Source: Ligilactobacillus animalis KCTC 3501 = DSM 20602
GTDB lineage: Bacteria > Bacillota > Bacilli > Lactobacillales > Lactobacillaceae
Length of the DNA stretch: 64,000 bases
Direction of reading: 5' to 3'
NCBI RefSeq assembly: GCF_001434535.1
Contig: NZ_AYYW01000002.1
Coordinates: forward strand, 1 to 64,000
The notes below the pieces were generated by a model. It was not told the DNA's origin, did not search any database, and saw nothing but the letters and a program-made list of their open reading frames with translations. The translations under genes were made by a program, and so were the position numbers. This document shows positions 17,699-25,773 of this stretch, piece by piece (position 1 is the stretch's first letter; each line of letters begins with the position of its first letter).

Positions 17699-17850
17699 AA
17701 TTCAGTGCGGAGAATTACGAAAAGGAGCGTAAAAATAACGGTAATATCACTTGGAGGCACTTTTGGCCTCGAAGGGATATCATTGTTATTTTCTAGATCC
17801 TGCAATTCGCAGCCCGACATAATTCAGTGCGGAGAATTGCATGTATGATC
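17699..17850. repeat. Paired direct-repeat element, copy 2 (upstream of zwf)
   Basis: Two units share AATTCAGTGCGGAGAATT, at 17701-17716 (with two preceding bases) and 17821-17838, their GTGCGGAG cores 121 bases apart. Between them lies an imperfect hairpin at 17732-17792: AAAATAAC against GTTATTTT at the base, GGAGGC against GCCTC at the top. No open reading frame is present. Core motif and spacing match the pair at 8321-8490. Function unknown. Confidence 0.6.
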
Positions 17851-17858
17851 CATTGCAC

Positions 17859-17887
17859 AAAAAAACGCCCCGAATCACTCGTGAGCG
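17859..17887 (-). terminator. Terminator of the fatty-acid operon
   Basis: On the minus strand ACGCTCACGAG pairs with TTCGGGGCGT, followed by seven T residues, 17 bases past the fabI stop. Confidence 0.8.
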
Positions 17888-17903
17888 TATTACTTTGTTT
17901 TCA

Positions 17904-18674
17904 TTAGATCAAGTGGACACCCTTATCTACATAAATGACATCGCCAACTACACCAGTCGCTAAGTCACTCATCAAAAAGGCACAAGTTCCCCCGACTTCT
18001 CTGATCGTCACAGCCTCTTGATCGACCGTTCGTTGCTTGGAGATCTCTAGGAGGTCAGAGTGACCCTTGATCCCCGTCACAGCTAGTGTTTTGATCGCAC
18101 CCGCTGAGATCGCATTTACCCGGACCCCAAACTTACCCAGATCACGTGCTAGATAACGCACACTAGATTCTAAAGCGGCTTTGGCGATCCCCATCGTATT
18201 ATAGCTTGGGATCGCCCGAGTCGAACCCATATAGGTCAAAGTTACTAAACTGGCAGGATCATTTAAAAGCTCTAACTCCATCGCCACCTTGCTAACAGCG
18301 ATCAAAGAGTATGCTGAAACATCGAGTGCCGTTTGAAAACCATCACGAGTCGCATTCGTGATCTCACCTTCAAGTTCTGCTTTTGGAGCATAAGCGATCG
18401 CATGAACGATCCCATCGATCTTGCCATATCGTGTTTTGATCTCACTAAAAGCTTGGGCGATGCTGTTATCATCTGCAACATCACACTCAAGTAAGGAAGC
18501 TTCATCGCCCGTCAACTTGAGTAAACCTTTTTTTAAGCGCTCATTTTGATAAGTATAGATCAAATTAGCGCCTTGCTCTTGCATTACTTGGGCACAACCC
18601 CAAGCGATCGAGCGTCGATTAGCGACACCCATTACCAAAATCGTTTTATTTGCTAATAAATCTCCCATGATCAT
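17904..18674 (-). CDS. fabI: Enoyl-[acyl-carrier-protein] reductase FabI
   Basis: Catalyses the last reduction of each elongation cycle (trans-2-enoyl-ACP to acyl-ACP, NADH-dependent). It is a short-chain dehydrogenase fold of 256 residues with the FabI-type N-terminal glycine motif (GVANRRSIAWG) and active site Y-x6-K (YNTMGIAK). It is the target class of triclosan. Two in-frame ATG codons (18674 and 18668) share the AAGGA site, at spacings of 4 and 10. Last gene of the operon; no FabK or FabL alternative is present here. Confidence 0.94.
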   Translation of the reverse strand: MIMGDLLANKTILVMGVANRRSIAWGCAQVMQEQGANLIYTYQNERLKKGLLKLTGDEASLLECDVADDNSIAQAFSEIKTRYGKIDGIVHAIAYAPKAELEGEITNATRDGFQTALDVSAYSLIAVSKVAMELELLNDPASLVTLTYMGSTRAIPSYNTMGIAKAALESSVRYLARDLGKFGVRVNAISAGAIKTLAVTGIKGHSDLLEISKQRTVDQEAVTIREVGGTCAFLMSDLATGVVGDVIYVDKGVHLI

Positions 18675-18686
18675 AATTTCCTTACT

Positions 18687-19466
18687 TTAAAATTTCCGAA
18701 AACGTTCATACCGCTCGGCTAACAATTCGGTTGGATCTTTTTTTACTAAAAGCTCTAGATCACGTTTTAAAACAACCTTGATCGCTGCTACCGTCGCCAA
18801 ATGGTCATTTTCATCTTCTGCGATCACCCCTTCGATCGCGCCGTGCTCTAACAACGCTTCTGGGGTCAACTGCATCACTTCAGCGGCCTCATCTGCTCGC
18901 TGACTATCCTTCCACAAAATAGACGCGAACCCTTCAGGTGATAAAACAGAGTACATGCTATCTTCTAACATATACACCCGATCACCACAGGCCATGGCAA
19001 GAGCGCCTCCACTACCACCCTCACCAAAGATAAACGTGATCAGCGGCACTTCCAATTGTCCAAGTTCTAACAAGCAGCGGGCGAGCGCTTCACCTTGTCC
19101 TTGTTCTTCGGCACTACGCCCCGGATAAGCACCGGCTGTATTGACAAAAGTCACTACTGGACGACCAAATTTTTCGGCTTGTTTAGCTAACCGCAATAAT
19201 TTGCGGTACCCCGCTGGTTCAGGTGAGCCAAAATGCTTAGCCACACGCTGCTTAGGAGTTTTACCCTTGTCAGTTGCGACGACAGTGACTGGACGGCCAC
19301 AAAATCGGGCCAAGCCACCAACGATCGCAGGATCATCTGAACCTTGACGATCACCATGTAATTCAAAAAAATCATCAAATAAATGCTCAATAAGTTCAGG
19401 GGTGGTGATCTTAGCTTGTGATCTAGCTGCAGCTACTACCTGAGCTGGCGTCTTACTATTTGCCAT
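18687..19466 (-). CDS. accA: Acetyl-CoA carboxylase carboxyltransferase subunit alpha
   Basis: With AccD, transfers the carboxyl group from carboxybiotin to acetyl-CoA to make malonyl-CoA. The 259-residue protein has the crotonase-like core, with ELHGDRQGSDD, FVNTAGAYPG, GEGGSGGALAMA and VLSPEGFASILWKD. It lacks the longer N-terminal helix of E. coli AccA, as in other lactobacilli. The ATG at 19466 lies inside the accD end (11-base overlap), with AAGGTGAA upstream. Confidence 0.95.
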   Translation of the reverse strand: MANSKTPAQVVAAARSQAKITTPELIEHLFDDFFELHGDRQGSDDPAIVGGLARFCGRPVTVVATDKGKTPKQRVAKHFGSPEPAGYRKLLRLAKQAEKFGRPVVTFVNTAGAYPGRSAEEQGQGEALARCLLELGQLEVPLITFIFGEGGSGGALAMACGDRVYMLEDSMYSVLSPEGFASILWKDSQRADEAAEVMQLTPEALLEHGAIEGVIAEDENDHLATVAAIKVVLKRDLELLVKKDPTELLAERYERFRKF

Positions 19467-20316
19467 TAGCTTCACCTTCCTTTTGATGGAATCTCAATAA
19501 CTGTGCCAAAGTTTGTTTTTGCTCGCGCCGCTTAACAATCGTATCGATAAAGCCATTTTGCAACACCGTTTCGGCACTTTGCAGATCAGCTGGGATCTTT
19601 TGATGCATCGTCTGTTCGATCACCCGCTTACCGGCAAATCCGACTAAAGCATGAGGCTCAGCCAAGATCAGATCACCTTGCATCCCAAAACTAGCCGTAA
19701 CTCCGCCAGTTGTCGGATCGGTCAAGACTGAGATATACAACAAGCCAGCCTCTGAGTGCTTAGCGACGGCATTTGAAACTTTAGCCATCTGCATCAAGGC
19801 ATGGATCCCTTCTTGCATCCGTGCGCCCCCTGACGCCGTAAAAACGACGACAGGTAAGCATTCTTTAGTCGCACGCTCAAATAAACGCGTCAATTTTTCG
19901 CCAGTAACTTTGCCTAATGAACCCATGATAAAATATGGATCCATGATCCCTAAAGCAAATTTTTGGTCTGCAATCTGAGCCAGACCTGTCAAAACGGAAT
20001 CATTCAACTCTGTCGTTTTTTGCGCTTTAGCTAATTTTTCAGCATACTCAGGAAAGTCCAACGGATCATCGGTCACCAAGTCTTCATCCCAAGGAATAAA
20101 CTCATCGACCAGCCACGATAGACGCTTTTTAGCCTTTATTCTAAAACCATAAAAACATTGTGGACATTCTTGTAATGGGCCTAAATCTTGATGAAAGATC
20201 TCATAGCCACATTTAGGACAAGCGACCCACAAGCCAGCTGGAACCTTTTTTTCAGCGGCTTTATTGGCCTTTATTTGTTTATTTTGGACTGTATTGGCCT
20301 CATCAAACAGTTTCAT
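19456..20316 (-). CDS. accD: Acetyl-CoA carboxylase carboxyltransferase subunit beta
   Basis: The partner of AccA. The 286-residue protein carries the N-terminal four-cysteine zinc ribbon (CPKCGYE and CPQCFYGF) followed by the crotonase core (FTASGGARMQEG, DPTTGGVTASFGM). The start is ATG at 20316, preceded by GAGGAAATACCG inside the last codons of accC; an in-frame ATG 12 codons further upstream lies in accC coding sequence. Overlaps at both ends indicate coupled translation, consistent with a stoichiometric complex. Confidence 0.95.
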   Translation of the reverse strand: MKLFDEANTVQNKQIKANKAAEKKVPAGLWVACPKCGYEIFHQDLGPLQECPQCFYGFRIKAKKRLSWLVDEFIPWDEDLVTDDPLDFPEYAEKLAKAQKTTELNDSVLTGLAQIADQKFALGIMDPYFIMGSLGKVTGEKLTRLFERATKECLPVVVFTASGGARMQEGIHALMQMAKVSNAVAKHSEAGLLYISVLTDPTTGGVTASFGMQGDLILAEPHALVGFAGKRVIEQTMHQKIPADLQSAETVLQNGFIDTIVKRREQKQTLAQLLRFHQKEGEANGK

Positions 20317-21682
20317 CGGTATTTCCTCGTTTCCACTCTGGTAATAAAACACGTTCTAAATAATCAGTGTTAAACGTTCCATCCAAGAAACCTTGGTCTT
20401 CTAAAATAGTCAGATAGAAATTCTGGTTAGTCTTGATACCCGAGATCACCATCTCACTTAATAAACGTTTTAGCTTTTCGATCGCTTCATGGCGATTTTC
20501 ACCCAAAACGATAACTTTAGCGATCATCGAATCGTAATATGGTGAGATCTTGACCCCAGCATACAAATCAGAATCGATCCGCATCCCTAAGTTACCCACC
20601 GGGAAGTACAGATAGTCGACTTTACCAACAGAAGGCGTAAAATTCTTGGCGGGATCTTCAGCATTGATCCGACATTCAATCGCGGTCCCCAGTAATTTGA
20701 TATCAGCCTGCTCAAATGGTAGATCTTGGCCAAAAGCGACCTTGACTTGGGCCTTGACCAGGTCAACGCCAGTCACCATTTCTGTGACAGTATGTTCCAC
20801 TTGGATCCGCGTATTCATTTCCATGAAATAAAATTTATGGTCTTGATCCATCAAAAATTCGATCGTCCCAGTATTACGGTAATCGATCGCTTCAGCTGCT
20901 TTGACCGCCAATTCACCTAAGTATTTGCGTTCAGCTTCCGTGATCAACGCACACGGACTTTCTTCGATCATCTTTTGTTTATTTCTTTGCAATGAACAAT
21001 CCCGTTCTGGGAAATAGACCGTGTTGCCGGCATCATCGCGAAAGATCTGGACTTCGATATGCTTAACATCTTCCATAATCTTTTCCAAATACATCCGCGC
21101 ATCACCAAAGGCCATCTGGGCTTCACGTTTAGCCTCATTAAAGGAATTAGCGAGCTCTTTTTCTGTATCGACCCGCCGGATACCTTTACCACCGCCACCA
21201 GCTGCCGCCTTCAATAAGACCGGATAACCGACCTCTTTAGCGACCCGCTTAGCCTCTGCAACATCTTCTAAAAAGCCAGTACTGCCAGGGATCACCGGAA
21301 TATCGTGTTTTTGCATCTGGATCCGGGCATTGGCTTTATTTCCCATCAATTCGATCGTCTCGGAACGTGGCCCGATAAAGACTAAGCCACAAGCCTCACA
21401 CAACTCTACGAAGCGACTGTTTTCTGATAAGAAGCCAAATCCGGGATGGATCGCTTCAGCACCCGTCAAAACAGCAGCTGCCAAGATATTTTTCATATTC
21501 AGATATGAATCTTTTGGTTTAGCCGATCCAACACAGACCGCTTGATCTGCCAGTTTGACATGCAAACTTTCACGATCTTCAGTCGAGTAGATCGCAACTG
21601 ATTTGATACCAAGCTCTTTTAAAGAGCGAATAATGCGGACCGCGATCTCACCACGGTTAGCCACCAATACTTTAGAAAACAT
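20303..21682 (-). CDS. accC: Biotin carboxylase subunit of acetyl-CoA carboxylase
   Basis: ATP-dependent carboxylation of biotin on AccB. The 459-residue ATP-grasp enzyme shows VANRGEIAVRIIR at the N-terminus, the GGGGKGIR glycine loop, ERDCSLQRNKQK and the catalytic EMNTRIQVEHTVTE. It starts 13 bases after the fabZ2 stop and overlaps accD by 14 bases. Confidence 0.96.
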   Translation of the reverse strand: MFSKVLVANRGEIAVRIIRSLKELGIKSVAIYSTEDRESLHVKLADQAVCVGSAKPKDSYLNMKNILAAAVLTGAEAIHPGFGFLSENSRFVELCEACGLVFIGPRSETIELMGNKANARIQMQKHDIPVIPGSTGFLEDVAEAKRVAKEVGYPVLLKAAAGGGGKGIRRVDTEKELANSFNEAKREAQMAFGDARMYLEKIMEDVKHIEVQIFRDDAGNTVYFPERDCSLQRNKQKMIEESPCALITEAERKYLGELAVKAAEAIDYRNTGTIEFLMDQDHKFYFMEMNTRIQVEHTVTEMVTGVDLVKAQVKVAFGQDLPFEQADIKLLGTAIECRINAEDPAKNFTPSVGKVDYLYFPVGNLGMRIDSDLYAGVKISPYYDSMIAKVIVLGENRHEAIEKLKRLLSEMVISGIKTNQNFYLTILEDQGFLDGTFNTDYLERVLLPEWKRGNTDETV

Positions 21683-21695
21683 GTAACTACCTCTT

Positions 21696-22118
21696 TTATC
21701 CGATCATAAAAGTCAATTCAGCTAGGCAAACTACTTGACCAGCCACTTTGGCGGTCGCTTTACCACTGCCGATACTGCTCTTGATCTTTTCAAGTTTTAC
21801 CTCAAGTTCTAACACATCCCCTGGGTACACAGGGCGTATAAATTCTGCTGCTTTGATCCCGCCAAAATAAGCAGTCTTACCAACAAACTCTGGCAACGTC
21901 AGCAACGCACAGGCCCCTGTCTGTGCTAAAGACTCGATGATCAAAGTTTCAGGCAAGACAGATAATTCCTGTCCTGCAAACAAAGCTTCATGTTCTGTCA
22001 CACAGCGAAGCGCCCGCGCTGACTTTCCGGGTTCTAATTCTTCGACCCGATCGATCAGCAACAACGGGTAACGATGGGGCAAGATCTTTTTGATCTCTGC
22101 ACTACTTAACTTCATCAT
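21696..22118 (-). CDS. fabZ: FabZ-family protein lacking the catalytic histidine (FabZ2)
   Basis: A 140-residue hot-dog-fold protein of the 3-hydroxyacyl-ACP dehydratase family, in the fabZ2 position between accB and accC. PHRYPLLLIDRV, the YFGGI loop and the C-terminal hot-dog strands are clear. The active-site loop is not canonical: the usual G-H-F-P-x2-P-V-M-P-G is replaced by AGQELSVLPE (48-57), so the catalytic His is Gln50 and the loop is about two residues shorter. Glu62 (LIIESLAQ) is kept. The reading frame is intact with no sign of decay. It may be inactive, altered in chemistry, or a partner of FabZ1. Confidence 0.8.
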   Translation of the reverse strand: MMKLSSAEIKKILPHRYPLLLIDRVEELEPGKSARALRCVTEHEALFAGQELSVLPETLIIESLAQTGACALLTLPEFVGKTAYFGGIKAAEFIRPVYPGDVLELEVKLEKIKSSIGSGKATAKVAGQVVCLAELTFMIG

Positions 22119-22577
22119 TTAACCTCGCCCTACTTTGAACAGCGGTTGATCAAATTCGACTAAGTCTTCATTTTCGACCAAGACCTCAGTCACGATACCA
22201 TCTTGATCACTTTTGATCTCAGTCATCATCTTCATCGCTTCGATGATGCAGACCACGTCCCCTTTATGAACACGTGAACCCACCGTTACATAAGGATCTT
22301 GATCAGGTTTAGGTTGTAAATAAACACTACCGACCATCGGCGATTTGATGAATTCCCCTTCAGCCTTGGTATCTTTTGTTACCGGTGGCACATTTTCTTC
22401 AACGGCGGTGATCGCTGGTTGCTCAGCTTTTTCACGCACTGGTAAAAATGGGATCTCATTTTTACTCAAATGGATATGAAAGCCATCCGTCGTGATCTCT
22501 AATTCACGCATTTCTGACTTTTTAAAATCATCCATTAATTTTTCAATATCATTAAAGTCCAAGTCTCTCAACTCCAT
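22119..22577 (-). CDS. accB: Biotin carboxyl carrier protein of acetyl-CoA carboxylase
   Basis: A 152-residue carrier. The N-terminal region is charged, and the C-terminal biotinyl domain (about 75-152) ends with the biotinylation site EAMKMMTEI, where the lysine carries biotin. Domain order and length are normal. It overlaps the end of fabF by 10 bases and abuts fabZ2, so it belongs in the single fatty-acid operon. Confidence 0.95.
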   Translation of the reverse strand: MELRDLDFNDIEKLMDDFKKSEMRELEITTDGFHIHLSKNEIPFLPVREKAEQPAITAVEENVPPVTKDTKAEGEFIKSPMVGSVYLQPKPDQDPYVTVGSRVHKGDVVCIIEAMKMMTEIKSDQDGIVTEVLVENEDLVEFDQPLFKVGRG

Positions 22578-23800
22578 TTTCTAAAAGCTAAAACTGCATT
22601 ATGGCCCCCAAAACCTAATGAATTGCTCAAGGCATATTCAAGTTTTTCAGGGTGGGCTTTAGCCTGTGTTACTACATTAACTTTACACTCTTTATCTTGT
22701 TCTGTCATACCTATATTAACAGGTAATTGCCCCTTTTGTAAGCTAGCAACTACCGCAATGGCTTCGATCGCCCCAGCAGCACCTAATAAATGCCCTGTCA
22801 TCGCTTTGGTACTTCCGACTAAAACTTTACTATCTTCACCAAAAACTAAATTGATCGCTTTTGCTTCAGCAGCATCATTAGCTTTAGTTGCCGTCCCATG
22901 AGCATTGATATAATCAACTTGCGCTGGCTCGATCTTTGCTTCAGCGAGGGCCAGTTGCATTGCAGTCGCAGCTCCTTCGCCCGTCGGATCAGGTGCCGTC
23001 ATATGAAAGGCATCACAGTTGCTACCATAACCAACGACCTCACCTAAGATCTTAGCGCCCCGTGCCTTAGCATGTTCTAAACTCTCCAAGACTAAAGCAC
23101 CACTACCCTCGCCCATGACAAAGCCAGAGCGGTCTTTATCAAATGGGATAGAGGCTTTTTGCGGATCAGTTTGCGTCGATAGAGCCGTTAATGCTGCAAA
23201 ACCAGCGATCCCGATCTCATTGACTGATGCTTCTGCCCCACCAGCGACCATCACCTTGGCCCGCCCTTCTTTGATCTGGCGGTAAGCTTCACCGATCGCA
23301 TTGGTCCCTGAAGCACATGCCGTTACGATCGAAGTACAGATATTTTTAGCCCCGATCCGCAAAGCGATATTCCCGGCTGCCATATTGACGATCGAGGTCG
23401 GAACAAACATCGGTGAGACCCGCTTAGGACCTTTTTCATGCATCTTGATCACTTGTTCTTGGATCGTCGTCAAGCCCCCGATCCCCGAACTAAAAATAAC
23501 GCCAAGATCTTTAGAAGCGGTATTTTCAGAGGTGATTTGAGCTTGCTTCACTGCTTGAAGGGCACTATCAACGGCATATTGTGAAAAAAGATCCATGCGT
23601 TTGGCCGCTTTTTTACCGACCCGTAAAGTGGTATCAAAATCTTTGACTTCACCCGCATTGGTGACTCCAGTCTCAGTGGCATCAAATTTAGTGATCGGAG
23701 CGATCCCCAACTTTCCCTGAAATAAATTGTCACTATATTCAGTCACATCATTACCGATCGGGGTGACCGCCCCCATTCCTGTAATTACTACTCTTGTCAT
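22568..23800 (-). CDS. fabF: Beta-ketoacyl-ACP synthase II
   Basis: Condenses malonyl-ACP with acyl-ACP during elongation. A 410-residue thiolase-fold enzyme with the Cys-His-His triad in TACASG, NAHGT and GHLLGA, and C-terminal SNSLGFGGHN. GAGAGGTG precedes the ATG. As the only FabF-type synthase here, it probably handles both saturated and unsaturated elongation. Confidence 0.96.
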   Translation of the reverse strand: MTRVVITGMGAVTPIGNDVTEYSDNLFQGKLGIAPITKFDATETGVTNAGEVKDFDTTLRVGKKAAKRMDLFSQYAVDSALQAVKQAQITSENTASKDLGVIFSSGIGGLTTIQEQVIKMHEKGPKRVSPMFVPTSIVNMAAGNIALRIGAKNICTSIVTACASGTNAIGEAYRQIKEGRAKVMVAGGAEASVNEIGIAGFAALTALSTQTDPQKASIPFDKDRSGFVMGEGSGALVLESLEHAKARGAKILGEVVGYGSNCDAFHMTAPDPTGEGAATAMQLALAEAKIEPAQVDYINAHGTATKANDAAEAKAINLVFGEDSKVLVGSTKAMTGHLLGAAGAIEAIAVVASLQKGQLPVNIGMTEQDKECKVNVVTQAKAHPEKLEYALSNSLGFGGHNAVLAFRKWS

Positions 23801-23827
23801 CTAAAACACCTCTCGTTTTGTTCTGCT

Positions 23828-24559
23828 TTAAAAGGCTAACCCACCATCGACCGTGAGCACTTGGCCTGTCAAATAATCATTTTCAGCTAAAAAGATCGCT
23901 GCATGTGCCACTTCATCCGGTGTCCCAAAGCGTTTTAATAAGATCTGCTCTTTAACTTGGTCTTTGACTTTATCGCTTAAGATAGCTGTCATATCACTGG
24001 CGATCATTCCCGGTGCGATCGCATTACATCTAATGTTGCGCAAAGCACCCTCTTTAGCCGTCGTTTTGGTCAAGCCAATGATCCCCGCCTTGCTGGCAGC
24101 ATAATTAGCCTGACCTACATTGCCGTAAAGCCCGACCACAGAAGCGACATTGATGATCACCCCTTGACGTTTTTTATACATTTGCTTTAAAAAAGCTTGC
24201 GTCATGCGAAATGTTCCCGTCAAGTTAACATCGATCACGTTGGTAAAATCTGCTTCTTTCATACCGATCAGTAACTTATCATCGGTGATCCCCGCATTGT
24301 TGACTAAAATGTCGATCTGACCAAATTTGGCTTTAGCTTCTTTGACCATTCGCTTAACGTCAGCGGGCTGGGAAATATCACCTAAAATAACTTCGACTTG
24401 AACACCAGTCTGCTTTAATTCATCAAGCAATTCGCTTGGGACTATTTTGCGAGCGTTAAGCGCAACATTAGCTCCTTTTTTAGCAAAAGCGACCGCCATG
24501 CTAGCTCCGATCCCGCGCGAAGAACCCGAGATAAAAACATTTTTTCCCGTTAATTCCAT
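23828..24559 (-). CDS. fabG: 3-oxoacyl-ACP reductase
   Basis: NADPH-dependent reduction of 3-ketoacyl-ACP. A short-chain dehydrogenase of 243 residues with SGSSRGIGASMA (cofactor loop), NNAG, and the Tyr-x3-Lys catalytic pair in YAASKAG. The ATG at 24559 follows GAGGAATTAAAG located in the last codons of fabD; fifteen in-frame upstream codons are out of family. Overlapping or near-touching junctions with fabD and fabF support co-translation. Confidence 0.95.
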   Translation of the reverse strand: MELTGKNVFISGSSRGIGASMAVAFAKKGANVALNARKIVPSELLDELKQTGVQVEVILGDISQPADVKRMVKEAKAKFGQIDILVNNAGITDDKLLIGMKEADFTNVIDVNLTGTFRMTQAFLKQMYKKRQGVIINVASVVGLYGNVGQANYAASKAGIIGLTKTTAKEGALRNIRCNAIAPGMIASDMTAILSDKVKDQVKEQILLKRFGTPDEVAHAAIFLAENDYLTGQVLTVDGGLAF

Positions 24560-24561
24560 CT

Positions 24562-25491
24562 TTAATTCCTCAATTCTGCCAATGTGGCTTGATAATGCTC
24601 CCACGTATCCAACCGATAACGTGGGATTTTTTTAGCGATCTGACGCGCAAATTTGCTCAAGGCATCACCCGGTCCGATCTCAAGTAAGACATCTGGCTTT
24701 TCTTGGGCAACGATCTGAGATAGACAGGTCGCAAAATGGGTCGGGGCAGCAACTTGTCTTGGTAAGATCTGGGCTAAGTTAGCCTTGGTAAATGGAGCTT
24801 CGATCGTATTACTAAAGACTGTAAATCCCGGTTCTTGCCACTCGATCTGGACGACAGCTTGTTTTAATTGCTGTTCAGATGTTGAAAAAAGTGGTGTATG
24901 AAATGCCCCAGCTACGTTCAAAGCGATCACTTTTTTATTTGCAGCAGCTAAAGCTTGAGCTAACCTGTCAACTGCTGGCTTATGTCCCCCAACAACAACT
25001 TGTTTGGGCGCATTGTAATTTGCGATCCAAACACCTTCTTCTGGGGTACTGCATTTGACACATAACCGCTCCAATTCAGCGAGCTCGGGCTTTAACACAG
25101 CTAACATCGCCCCTGGCTTTTGAGCTACTTCTGCTTCCATGTATTGAGCTCGCTTTTTCACTAGCTCTAGACCAGCTTGTTCACTCAGCGCTCGACTAGC
25201 TATCAAAGCGGGATATTCCCCCAATGACAAGCCCAAAGCACCGCCAACTTCAAGCTTTAGATCACGGGCCAAGAGCTGATAGACATTATATGCAAAAGCA
25301 GTCAAGGCGGGTTGTAATTCTAACGTACTTGCTTGTTGGCTGTTTTGAAAGATTTTTAGTAGCGGAAGCCCCGTCAGCTGTGTGGCTCGAGCGATCCCAG
25401 CTTGAAAATCAGGATCTGCTTGATAAAAATCAAGCCCCATTCCATCAAATTGCGCTCCTTGACCGCTAAATAAGATGACCGCTTTTTTCAT
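24562..25491 (-). CDS. fabD: Malonyl-CoA:ACP transacylase
   Basis: Moves malonyl from CoA to ACP. A 309-residue enzyme with the FSGQGAQ N-terminus, nucleophile elbow GLSLGEYPAL, the catalytic-His motif GAFHTPLF and the C-terminal EIGPGDALSKF. Length is normal. It follows acpP with a short gap and is followed within three bases by fabG. Confidence 0.95.
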   Translation of the reverse strand: MKKAVILFSGQGAQFDGMGLDFYQADPDFQAGIARATQLTGLPLLKIFQNSQQASTLELQPALTAFAYNVYQLLARDLKLEVGGALGLSLGEYPALIASRALSEQAGLELVKKRAQYMEAEVAQKPGAMLAVLKPELAELERLCVKCSTPEEGVWIANYNAPKQVVVGGHKPAVDRLAQALAAANKKVIALNVAGAFHTPLFSTSEQQLKQAVVQIEWQEPGFTVFSNTIEAPFTKANLAQILPRQVAAPTHFATCLSQIVAQEKPDVLLEIGPGDALSKFARQIAKKIPRYRLDTWEHYQATLAELRN

Positions 25492-25506
25492 TTAGCTCAC
25501 CTGACC

Positions 25507-25752
25507 TTAGTCGTTAGCTTCGAGTTGTTTAGCCACATGGTCAACAACATCTTGGATCGTTTTGATGCTTTCATCTGCTTCAAGTTGGATATCCAATTCA
25601 TCTTCAAGCTCGTTCATGATCTCAAACACATCTAAGCTATCAGCTTCAAGATCTTCTTTGATGTCAGCTGTCAAAACGATATCAGCTGCATCAACATCTA
25701 ATTGTTCACTTACGATCTCTTGTACTTTGTTTAAAATTTCTTCTTTTGTCAT
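25507..25752 (-). CDS. acpP: Acyl carrier protein
   Basis: An 81-residue acidic four-helix carrier. The 4'-phosphopantetheine attachment serine lies in EADSLDVFEI. GGAGGAATAAAA gives a strong translation start, fitting high demand for ACP. It lies between fabH and fabD. Confidence 0.96.
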   Translation of the reverse strand: MTKEEILNKVQEIVSEQLDVDAADIVLTADIKEDLEADSLDVFEIMNELEDELDIQLEADESIKTIQDVVDHVAKQLEAND

Positions 25753-25773
25753 TTTTTATTCCTCCAAAAATCA

